This document shows positions 43,701 to 54,124 of a DNA stretch of 64,000 bases, in pieces. Position 1 is the first letter of the stretch. Every line of letters starts with the position of its first letter. The notes under the pieces are model-generated. The model ran no database searches. It worked only from the letters and a program-made list of their open reading frames with translations, and was not told the origin of the DNA. The stretch is from Agapanthus africanus (taxonomy: Eukaryota; Streptophyta; Magnoliopsida; Asparagales; Amaryllidaceae). Location of the stretch: assembly GCA_030015575.1 (NCBI GenBank), contig CM057347.1, positions 510,263,176 through 510,327,175 of the forward strand, written 5' to 3'. A program made the position numbers and the translations under genes.

Positions 43701-45406
43701 AGTTAGTGAAGGACTACGACTGCGAGATCTTGTATCACCCGGGCAAGGCTAATGTAGTGGATGATGCTTTGAGTAGGAGGCCCGGGGGTAGTCTATCTTG
43801 TTTGAGCGCAGTACAGAGGCAGTCGTCGGCAGATTGGCAGATTTTATGCGACGGCCGGGTGCAGTTCGAGTTCACGCCGATCGGGGGACAGCTTGCGCAT
43901 GTTCATGCATGCCCCCAGTTGCTTGACCGTATACATGAGGCACAGCACAGTGACGACCGATATTCAGAGATCATGGCACAGATTGGACAGGGCAGATTTT
44001 CCGAGTTCGTGATCGATGATCAGGGGATACTGCGATTTGCGACTAGACTGTGCGTACCAGATGCTGAGGGACTGCGGCGTGAGATTCTTGAGGAGGCACA
44101 TCGATCGGTGTACAGTGTTCATCCAGGTTCCACCAAGATGTACCATGATATAAGAGATGTTTACTGGTGGGACGTAATGAAGAGGAACATCGCAGATTTC
44201 GTGTCGAGATGCCTAACTTGTCAGCAAGTCAACGCCGAGCACCAGAGGCCCGCGGGAGAGCTACAGCCGTTACCCATTCCGGAGTGGAAATGGGAACAGA
44301 TTTCTATGGACTTCATTGTGGGTCTACCCAGGACTAGTCGAGGGTATGGCTCCATCTGGGTGATCGTGGATCGTTTGACGAAAGCGGCTCACTTCCTACC
44401 GGTGAAGACAAATTTCGGGTTTACTCAGTATGCCCAGATATACATCGATGAGATTGTACGACTGCATGGAGTCCTGACGTGTATCGTGTCTGACAGAGGC
44501 ACCCAGTTTACCAGCCGACTATGGCAGAGGCTTCAGGAGGCTCTGGGCACCCGCTTGAGTTTCAGCACAGCATTTCATCTGCAGACCGACGGACAGTCAG
44601 AGCGGACTATTCAGACTCTCGAGGATATGCTCCGAGCGTGTGTATTAGACTTCGGAGGTAGCTGGGATCATCATTTACCCTTAGTAGAGTTCTCCTACAA
44701 CAACAGCTACCAGAAGACCATTCAGATGGCACCATTTGAGGCTCTTTATGGGAGGAGATGCAGATCGCCCGCCAGTTGGACAGAGCTCAGTAAGAGTAGT
44801 ATCTTAGGGCCACAGATTGTTGAGGAGACGACCGCGAAGATCCAGTTGATTCGCGATAGGATGAGGGCAGCCCAGAGTAGGCAGAGATCTTATGCGAATC
44901 GTCGTCGGCGCAGACTTGAGTTTTCTATAGGTGATCATGTTTTCTTGAGGGTCTCCCCAATGAAAGGTGTGATGAGATTTGGGAAGAAGGGGAAGTTTAG
45001 CCCCAGATTCATAGGTCCCTTCGAGATCCTCGAGCGTGTGGGCGTAGTAGCATATCGTTTGGCTCTTCCACCCGACTTCCCAGATGTTCACCCCGTGTTC
45101 CACGTGTCGATACTTCGCAGATACCTACATGACCCTTCGCATATGATTCAGCACCAGACCGTTCAGCTCGAGCGCGATCTTTCGTTCACCGAGCAGCCGG
45201 TCGTGATATTGGACCGGCAGGTGAAGAAACTTAGATCGAAGGTCTTGCCATCAGTGAAGGTGCTTTGGCACAGCCCGAATGGTGAAGAGATCACTTGGGA
45301 GGCCGAGGGCGAGATGCGGAAGAAGTTCCCCCGTCTCTTTGAAGGTATACGTAGCTTTATATTTCTAAATTCGGGGACGAATTTCTTTAAGAGGAGAAGA
45401 TTGTAA
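43701..45406 (+). CDS. INT: E3 integrase with chromodomain (uninterrupted to its stop)
   Basis: The integrase is fully open. Its zinc domain has HRSVYSVH and CLTCQQ (about 44099-44225). The catalytic residues lie in SMDFIVG (D near 44309), VSDRGTQF (D near 44491) and GQSERTIQ (E near 44599). The [10 protein letters not shown] motif follows (about 45017). The tail has [12 protein letters not shown] and [14 protein letters not shown] (about 45208-45340), matching the chromodomain of Tekay-type chromoviruses, which steers insertion to heterochromatin. The polyprotein continues from the RNase H frame without its own start. It ends in FKRRRL and its stop overlaps the LTR start. Confidence 0.88.
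45385..45401 (+). promoter_or_regulatory. E3 polypurine tract
   Basis: AAGAGGAGAAGAT lies directly before the right LTR start TGTAACAC at 45402. Confidence 0.8.
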
Positions 45407-47252
45407 CACTTTAGGATGTGTTTAGTGGCTAATTATATTTAAATAAATGGGTTTTAATAAAAAGTTTACCAAATTGGTTTTCAAATATTTTATCGAATAT
45501 AATGAATATTTTAGTAGAATTTTTCTAGGCTTGCACACACATGTGCACGTAAACTCGGGTTAAATTAGGGCTAAAACCATGGTTAGCAACCATGATGGGT
45601 TAAAGTATGAGAATTAAGTCTTGTGGTTTTAATTGAGTTTAATGGGTAATTTCAATTAAAGGTTGTTTTATTATATATGTGAAATGATTTGAATATGTTG
45701 ACTTGGTGAGAGAGGGAGGGAGAGTGAGAATGGGCATCACGGCAAATACCATGCATGTATTAAATGAAGAGAGAGAGAGGGGTTGAGCACTTATGCTATC
45801 ATTCCTTGCCTCTCAATTTTCCTTCTCACTTCACTCTCACTCACTCATACACACACACTCTCCCAACAGCAGCCCCAGCAGCCTCAGAAGCAGCAGCAAC
45901 ATCAGAAGCAGCAGCTGCAGAAGCATCAGCAGCAATATTAGCAGCAGCTTCAGCAACAGCAACAGCTCCAGCAGCATCAGCAGCAGTTCCAGCAGCAACA
46001 TCAGCACCAAGTCCCCTTCTTCTCCTTCCTCCTGCTTCCTAGGGTCGAGAGTGGGGTATATTTCTTAACCCTACATCCTACTTTGCTTAGTTGGTGTGTT
46101 TATAGCTTCGATTAGTGATTAATTACGCGTTTTAGTGCTAAAATGGTATGTTGTATGAAGTTTTGGCATGGTGGTGATTTTGATAGTTAGCCTAGCTTAA
46201 TTAGGTGTTGTTAGGGCCATGTTAACCTAGCTTAACCCCTATTTAACTAAAATACCATCAGGTTTCTGTTTGATGCAAAATTTGTCGTTTTTAAGAAAAA
46301 TTCTAGCTTCCTGTAATCTGCTGTTGACCCAATGGTTTCAGAATAAATCTGAGTTAACTGGAGTATAGTTGTTAGGTGTTGATCCCATATATAGAACACG
46401 ATCCCTAAATTCCACCTCTTGGCCGCCGAAAAATTCGTTCTGGCCGCAATTTGTGGCCAGATGAGGGACATGGGGTTTGGGTTTTTGCTCTGTAGGTGTC
46501 TGCTGGTATTCTAAGACCTATGGTATATGCAACTTTGTTAAATTATCTCTGTGGGAAAATCTGGGATCAATTACCCTATTTTCTATGTTTTTAACCTTCG
46601 CGACACGTGCGATACGTGTGTGGGTTTGGGGTTTTCTGCGTATCGCGACGTGTCGGGGTAGCTTCAGGCGCGTAATCACACGTTTTAGCGTATCGCGCAC
46701 GCACGCAGTTGGTTCGTGACGCGGGTTACTAGTTTGGCTTTAATGTCGTATTTTTATGGATTTGAGCTTATGTGTGATAATTGGTGAAATTCTAGGTTCG
46801 CAGGCGAGTACGACGGACGCCGCGAAGAAGGGGAAGCAAGTCGTCGGCTACATTTAGCGCGAGACTACGGTGAGTAGATTTAACATCTACGGGGAAATCG
46901 CCCGCATGGCGTTATGTGTCAGGGCTGATAGGACTTTATAACAGCATATTGCATTTACATACATTGACTGTTCATGGATACTATTTGTTGCATACTTCAT
47001 TCCCTGCTATATGTATATGAACTTAGAATTGATAGAACACCGCACTGTTACTAACGGTTCATGTTGCACGAGCACTAATCTGCATGTTACACACACACCG
47101 TTAGTAATTGCCATGACACTCTCACTGTAGAATTGCCATGATCATTATACTGTAGTTCATCCCACATATGATTCGATATGATGATTCATACTTGTGCACG
47201 TACTCCTTTACATGTTCATACTTGTGCACGTACTCATTTACATACTTACGCA

Positions 47253-49687
47253 TGTTCCCCTCCGAACGGCGGCCGGCGACGCAAGGACGTCTTGCCTGAG
47301 ATTCGGGGCAGATGCTATACGGTTTTATCCGTCTACCTCTCCGAAGATACCAAGTTGATTTATGGCACCGTGTATCGGAGGTTTAGACGGATGCGGCCGA
47401 TGTAGCAGACTTCGTCAGATTCCCCCTCGCTTGAGGGGTTTTTGATTGTGGGGACGCTCTTCCCTGCAGGCGCAAGCCCCTGCAGTTAATTACGCTACCG
47501 CATCGCGGTAACAACTTTCTCCTTCTCCAGAATTTCACTACGTGTCGTGTATGTTTGTTTTGTTTGTGGTTGCCCGTGGATTGTATACGGAGACTGAGTA
47601 ATGCCGTCACCCGTAGGACGTGGATTAGTCTAAATCCGTATTTACTTAGATTTAGGTTTGGTGTTTTTAGTTTAAGGATACGTTAGCCGTATTGCGGCTA
47701 AGATCAACTTAAACGTTCGTTAAGGATATGTTAGTCCTGTTTGAGACTAAGATCAACTTAACGTGGTGATCCCTTTATTATATGGCCGTCAGGACTCGTC
47801 ACCTCTCTGACGTCGTTGAAGAATTACAACGATAGGTGTCAGAGGAGTTCAGAGATGTACCCTTGAACCAAAGTTGATTTGGAGTTTTATAGTCCATTTG
47901 AATATTTAAGGATACGTTAGCCGTATTTGGGGCTAAGATCAACTTAAACGGGACCGTTTAGATCCGGCAAAAGAGTGTTTGGAGGCTCTATTGTTCCAGT
48001 TTAGGTACGTAGTGGTCCGTGTTCCAGTTTAGGGACGTGGTGGTCCGTATTCCAGTTTAGGGACATAGTGGTCCGTCGCCAGTTTAAGGACGTGGTGGTC
48101 TTTTAGTTTAAGGACGTCTCGGTCCGATATTAGTTTAAGGACGTCTCGGTCCATATTGATGTGTGGTCGTTGGGACCCGTCACCTCTCTGACGTCTTTGA
48201 AGGATTACAACGATAGGTGTCAGAAAAGTTCGGAGATGTACCCTCGAACCGGATGTAAATTGATTTAGGGAGAGCAATCTTGCTCAGTCAATTTAATTTG
48301 AGGACTTACGGCCATGATTGGGCTAAGTCCAATTGAAAAATGTTCGACACTTTTATTTGTTTTGGGCCTGTATTAGGGCTTGGCTCATTTTTAAATAATG
48401 CATTGCATTATTTTCTATTTTTGTTTGGACTGGGCTCTGCCCTTTTATAAATGATGCAGAGTATCCATTTTGTTTGGGCTCTGCCCTTTTTTATTGCTTT
48501 GCAATTTATTTTGGCCTGTTGGTCTTTTTGGCTTGGGCCTGGCCCTTTAGCAAAAGAAATGCCTTGCATTCTTAGACGCCTTGCGCCAATCAGAGAGCGC
48601 AAGCGCTTGTGGTGACGACACGTGTCATGCAAGCGCAGTGCGCTGCGCTAGTGCGCTGCGCTTGCGCTGCTGACACGTGGCGTACTTTGGTGAGTTGCGC
48701 CAATTACAGAGAGCAAAGCTCTATCTTAAAGCGCATAGCGCAAGTAGTTCAGATGTTGACACGTGGCGCTTTCCCAAGAGCGCAACAGCGCAGTTTGGAA
48801 TTGCAAAGCACTAAGAATTTTTTAGATTCAAGAACAGAAGTGCAAAGCACTATTTGATTTCTTGATCTAATTTAGATCAAAGAAAAATAAGTTTTTCTTG
48901 TTTTTCTAATCTCAGAGAACCAAAAGTTCATAAAAAGTGCAAAGCACTATTTTATTTTTATTTTTTTTGTTTTTATTAAAGATCATTAATCTTGTTTTTA
49001 GATCTTTGATCTGTTCATAAGAGAACTTTCTCTTTTTCTAAAGGTTTTTACCTTTTTGTTCTTGAGAAGTTCTTCAGAGTTTTTTTTCTCAGAAAATGTT
49101 GATGATTTTGAATTGAGGTCTAGGGTCCTTTTTATAGTGCCCATAAATTAGTTAAATTTGTTAGAGAGATCTTTCTCTGAGTGATTTGGGGAATTTCCTC
49201 CACCGTTGGATTTTTGATCCAAGCACTTCTGTTTTACAGAAGAAAATCTTCTTGTTTTAACAAGAACAGAAAAGATTTCTTTAGAATTTTAATTCTGTTT
49301 GGCGCAAATGCTCCAGAGCGTGACACGTGTCACGCAGATGCGCTGACACGTGTCGCGCAGCGCAAAGTGCAGCGCATCTGCGCTGACACGTGTCGCGCAG
49401 CGCTGTGCTTGCGCAACTGCGCTGACACGTGTCGCGCAGCGCAGCGCTTGCGCAAAAGCGACTGCGCTGACACGTGTCGCGCAGCGCTTGCGCAACTAAA
49501 CCTTTGCTTCTTTAATTTTGTTTTTTAACAGAGCCTTGCTCTGATTGGACGCGCTGTCTTGGGCGCTGCGCTGACGTATCAGCTTCTGACACGTGGCGCA
49601 TTGCGCGCAGCGCACGGAACCTGAAGCGTTACTTCCAAATTTGAATTTTGAAATTCAAACAGAGTTTTGCTCTGAGTAGGGGAAACA
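47253..49687 (-). mobile_element. Solo LTR of the E1 (Tat) family
   Basis: This 2,435 bp block starts TGTTCCCC and ends GGGGAAACA, flanked by ACGCA at 47248-47252 and 49688-49692. Its reverse complement matches E1's 3' LTR from 18452 onward, including the G-boxes, the TATAAAAA box (49136-49129), the GAGCAAGATTGCTC segment (about 48270) and the ~27-28 bp repeat. It gives the full LTR of the family, including the ~660 bp end that E1's copy lacks. Confidence 0.92.
47998..48155 (-). repeat. 27-28 bp tandem repeat in the solo Tat LTR
   Basis: Units contain AGTTTAAGGACGTCTCGGTCC or AGTTTAGGGACGTGGTGGTCC. Read on the minus strand they give D-R-D-V-L-K-L repeats, as in the E1 LTR. Confidence 0.8.
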
Positions 49688-51315
49688 ACGCATATTCAAA
49701 CCGTAGATATGCCGATTTTGGTAGAAACTGGGAGCTGCATGATGCCTTTTGAAAAACTGAAACTATTTTAAAGAGCGGTTTCTCCCTTTTACTTATAGTA
49801 TGACTTGATGCACATATCACATCGCATTGACTTACACATTGGTTTTGGATTTCATGTGATTTCTGGTTTTGAGGACCGTGGAGTTATTTAAGAAAAGATG
49901 CACTATTTGAAAACCCGGTTTCCTTTTGATATGATATTTTGGTGCGTCCACCACGCGTTTTCTCGGTTCTGAGACGTGTGCTTGAAACCCGATTCGAGGA
50001 GTTGGATGATCCGTTTGCGGGTTCATGGTGGACCCGGTATGGTTCCCCGGGGCGAGAAATGTTTTTCGTGGAGTAGACGATGAGCCTGGCAGGGTGGCGA
50101 GTACCTACCAGTGATTGGTTAGACCTGGCGGTTATCCGGAGGATACTGATCAGAGTCGATAGATGGATGCGGGATGACCCGTACTGCCGGGGCCGAGGGC
50201 CGATACTGCAGACGGAGCCCGTGGGCTGATCCGGACTGACGGAGCCCGATATATGAGGATTTACGTGTCGATACTGGGCACGATTATTTCATGATATTTG
50301 AGTGCCGATGTTGGGCACTCGTGATTCTCTGAGATTTGCAGGATTTGAGGGCCGATGAGAGTGTCGGCGCCTGAGTTATTAGGATCTGGGTGCATTGATG
50401 GGCACCGATTATATTTTCCACGTTGACATACCGTGTAGATGTTATATTTCCCATGCTCAGCATTCATTATTTTGCATCTCATCCTGTAGTTATATTACCT
50501 GATAGAGCACTTGCATGATTATTACACATACTCCTTATCGCATATAGATATCATCTGCTGGCATATGATAGGGTAGCGCAGTACGTGCATGCTCGCGATT
50601 ACCTTTATATGTTATATCTATTTACGAGTTGGCAACTCACCCCCGTTGTGCCACAGTATTTGCAGGTTGCCCCTCAGAGTAGTCGCGGCAGGCTGCTTTC
50701 TTGTATCTTTTTGGCTACGGATACCACTACAGTTGGAGCGTGAGCTGTTTTGTTAGGTGGGTTGTGGTATCCAGTTATTTCCATTGTACACATACTTTTG
50801 TATCTAGTATTCTCCATCTACCTTTATATGTATTTGACTTAGAGACAGTGTGAGGACGATGGTGTATATTATTTATATTCTGGTGTCGAGCTCGTGTGAG
50901 CCGACTTTACTTATGCAGTTATCATTCTGTGATGTTTTTCACTTATTGCTTATTTCTTCGCTTCGGCGTCGTATTTTACTCTTGTGGTGATTGATTTCGC
51001 CGTTGGGCGTGATTGCTCCCGTTTAGGATGTTGTACTATATTGTTATCATTTATTTCATGTCATATCTTGTACCCGATTTCGTGGTTAGTTTTTACAAAG
51101 GAAATGATGCCAAAATTTTTAAAATAATAACTTAAATTTTAAAGATTGTTATTAAACTACTTAAGGTTTTTTTTCCAAATGTTTTAAACAAATTTTTTCA
51201 ACACTCACTACTTTTAAGGGTTTTGATTTCTGGGTTTCGGCTTACTTAGTCGCGTCACGCCTGTAGACGTTACATGGTTAAGTGCCGGTCACGAGTCGAA
51301 CTTCGGGTCATGACA

Positions 51316-52529
51316 ACACCGCTGCGGCTAACTCCAAGTCATGCGTAGGGTAGTTCCTCTCGTGATTTCTCAGCTGTCGAGAGGCGTAAGTAACCACCCG
51401 ACCGTGCTACATCAGAACACAGCCTAAGCCCTTCCCTGAGGCATCACTATGTATCACCAAACCACCGGAATCATCTGGTGCTGTAAGAATGGGCGTCGTG
51501 GTTAACTTCTGCTTCAGTGTTTCAAATGCCCGAGTACACTCCTCTGTCCACGCAAACGGTACATCCTTCCGTGTAAGCCTCGTCAACGGTTGAGCGATTC
51601 TTGAAAAATCTTGGAAGAACCGCCGATAATATCCTGCCAATCCCAGAAAGCTTCTGATCTCGGCCACTGATTTCGGTGTTGGCCAATCTCTAACAGATTC
51701 TATCTTTGCCAGGTCCACTGAGATGCCTTCGCCCGAAACAATGTGTCCCAAGAACTGAACCTTGTCGAGTCAGAATTCACACTTGCTCAATTTTGCGTAC
51801 AGCTTCTCTTTCCGAAGAATTTGTAGAACCATGCGCAAATACTCGACGTGCTCCTCCCGGGTCTTCGAGTAGACTAGTATATCGTCGATAAATACAACGA
51901 CAAACGTGTCCAAGTACTTTGCAAACACCCTGTTCATCAAATCCATAAATATCGCTGGAGCATTGGTAACAACGAACGGCATCACAAGGAACTCATAATA
52001 TCCGCATCGGGTCCTAAAAGCCGTCTTGCATATATCCTCAGCCGCTACTCTGATCTGATGATAGCCAGAACGGAGATCTAACTTCGAAAATGCCTTGGCC
52101 CCACTTAACTGATCGAATAAGTCGTCGATGAGCGGAATTGGGTACTTTTCTTTATTGTGACTTTGTTCAGCTCTCGATAGTCTATACACATCTGCAGCGA
52201 TCCATCCTTCTTCTTTACCAACAGAACTGGTGCACCCCACGGTGAAGCGCTTGGCCGGATAAATACCTTCTCCATGAGTTCTTCAATTTGCTTCTTTAAT
52301 TCTGCCAACTCAACCGGTGCCATTCTGTACGGGGCCTTGGAAACTGGGGCTGTACCTGGAGTCAAATCAATCGATAATTCCAAGACGCGTGGAAGCGGTA
52401 GACCTGGTAAATCTTCAGGGAATACGTCCAGAAAGTCCCGAACAATCTCTGGGGCTGGGCTTTCATCAATCTCCATAGCTGTCAACTTTTTTGGCTTGGC
52501 TCTATACTTGGTTGGCTCCAAAGATTCAC
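51316..52529 (-). pseudogene. RT: E2 reverse transcriptase and start of RNase H
   Basis: From about 52529 the frame reads through [20 protein letters not shown] and then RT. RT has [11 protein letters not shown] (about 52195), a frameshift near 52140, [13 protein letters not shown] (about 52085) and the catalytic FIDD box (about 51890, [12 protein letters not shown]). A stop lies near 51770, before the [12 protein letters not shown] motif. RNase H starts at [16 protein letters not shown] (about 51450); a stop near 51405 follows. The sequence is cut by E3 at 51315, and the second half lies at 33532 and below. Confidence 0.88.
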
Positions 52530-53000
52530 TTCCGCCTTCGAAAATAAACTATAGGTGATTGGGAATGCGGAAGATCACATTCCTTGCTCGGCAATCAACA
52601 ACTGCATGGAAGGTACTCATCCAATCCATCCCAAGAATTGCGTCATAGCTGCATGTTCCGATCAAAAGGAAATTCGCATAGAATTCCCTGCCACACACTA
52701 TAACCGGACATGATCTACATTCTCGACTAGATACTATAACACCATTACCCGTATGTATTTCCCAACCCTTGATTAGTGGTTCATGTGGTATGGAGTGTGT
52801 ATCAACGAAATGCGCAGATATGAAACGGTGCGATACTCCGGAATCAATAGTACTCTAGCTGGCATGGAATGTACGAGTAGAATACCTGTGACAACTTCGC
52901 CTGAAGCCTCTGCCTGCTCGGCGGTCAAGGTGAAAGCCCGTTCCTGACCACGGCCTGTGTAGGGTTGCCTCTGCTCCTGTGATCTCTGCTACTGCGGTCC
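52530..53000 (-). pseudogene. pro: E2 aspartic protease, heavily decayed
   Basis: The segment between the zinc knuckle and RT keeps blocks typical of chromovirus proteases, such as a GMDW-like core (about 52620) and a CSYDAILG-like block (about 52650). No continuous frame survives. A stop near 52553 separates it from RT. Confidence 0.55.
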
Positions 53001-53989
53001 AGACCCACCCTATAACTCTGTCCGCTCAGGGCAACCGCTAACTCTGTGCTGGCTGGATCCGCAAATCAAACACTGTCCCTTGGCGTGGCGACAGTCCTTC
53101 TGGGTGTGCCCATCTCAGTTGCAGTAGTCGCAAACTACGTTCTTGCTCTGGGGTCGATACTGGGGCACGAATGGACGCTTCATGTGTGTCGTTCCTGGCC
53201 TGTGAACTGGTATGACTCCTCGAGACGGTGCATGGGTGCGTGCTGGAACAACTGGGGGCTTCCTGAATTTGTTGATCAGTTTCTCCTGAATTCGCGCAGC
53301 GTTGAGTACCTGTGCAAAAGTCTGCAACTCGAGTGATGCGATCAACTGCTGCAGCTCGAAATCAAGTCCCTGTAAGAAGCGCCTGGCCCTGGTGGCCTCT
53401 GAAGCGACCATGTACAGAGCAAATCGGCTCAGACGGTTGAATTCTACCGCGTATACGTCCACATGACGGCCATTCTGCTTCAGTAAGATGAATCTTTCTT
53501 CCATCTCGGCCTTAGCGGTGGAAGGGAAATAGTGGTCCAAGAATCACTACTTGAATTTGCTCCATTCGATTGGCCTTTCTAGTCTGCTTTCTTCAACTGA
53601 CCACCAAGTACGGGCTTCATCTTCGAACTGGATCTTTATCACATTCACTCTATCTTCATCTGGTACCCTGGCGGCCGTCAGTAGGTTCTCCATATTAACC
53701 AGCCATTGCTCGGCCTTGAGTGGTTCGGCTAGTCCCGTAAATACAGCAGTATGTAACCTCCGGAAATCTGACATGGTGCCAGCTCTGGCAGAAAAAGCTG
53801 GTGGAGCAGTGCCCTCGGGGGCAGTAATGAGGGCGGAGGGTCCCCTACTGCGGTAATAGCCCTGAGTCCCTCGGCGAGTAGGTCCGTCTTTCTCTCCTGA
53901 GCTTCTGCGAGAGTCGTCAGTAGACTAAGTATCCTCTCCGTGCGATCCTGAGAACTTGAGTCCGATGAGTGGTCGTTCGGGGACGTCAT
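53001..53989 (-). pseudogene. gag: E2 gag
   Basis: It starts at the ATG 53989. A frameshift near 53820 joins to the FRRLHTAVFTGLAEPLKAEQW capsid start. TGA/TAG stops near 53545 interrupt the capsid, which then reads through DHYFPSTAKAEMEERF and LSRFALYMVASEATRARRF (about 53540-53380). The nucleocapsid end has a zinc knuckle starting VCDYCN (about 53125), broken by a stop where a residue before the glycine is expected. A second C-x2-C run follows (about 53070). Confidence 0.8.
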
Positions 53990-54100
53990 ATAGCTGGAAG
54001 ATATTAAAAGGATATGATTAGATACAAGGAGGAAAGTCGGGAATAGTGAAGCGAAAATAACGTAATAAAGTGTAGTTAATGTTATCCCTTACTACTAAAC

Positions 54101-54115
54101 CTGGCTCTGATACCA
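54101..54115 (-). promoter_or_regulatory. E2 primer binding site (tRNA-Met)
   Basis: The minus strand reads TGGTATCAGAGCCAG, nine bases from the LTR end at 54125. Confidence 0.9.
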
Positions 54116-54124
54116 ACAAAACCA

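Larger units (their letters stand above)
33533..51315 (+). mobile_element. E3: Tekay-type Ty3 chromovirus nested in E2
   Basis: Its LTRs are 33533-40621 and 45402-51315. Subtracting one solo LTR insertion from each gives about 3,491 and 3,474 bp. The flanks are ACACC on both sides. It has a tRNA-Met primer site after the left LTR, gag-pro-RT-RNaseH-integrase-chromodomain in one direction, and a purine tract before the right LTR. Pol is far better preserved than in E1 or E2, agreeing with E3 being younger than its host E2. Confidence 0.93.
45402..51315 (+). repeat. E3 3' LTR (with solo Tat LTR inside)
   Basis: It starts TGTAACACTTTAGG and ends GGGTCATGACA. It aligns by eye along its whole length with the left LTR, apart from the solo LTR insertion 47253-49687. 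A TATA box lies at 45672-45678 and the CAG tract at 45866-46008. Confidence 0.92.

Noticed and set aside
49181-49528. 115-codon frame in the solo Tat LTR
   Set aside because: Same G-box repeat artefact as in the E1 LTR, read on the opposite strand.
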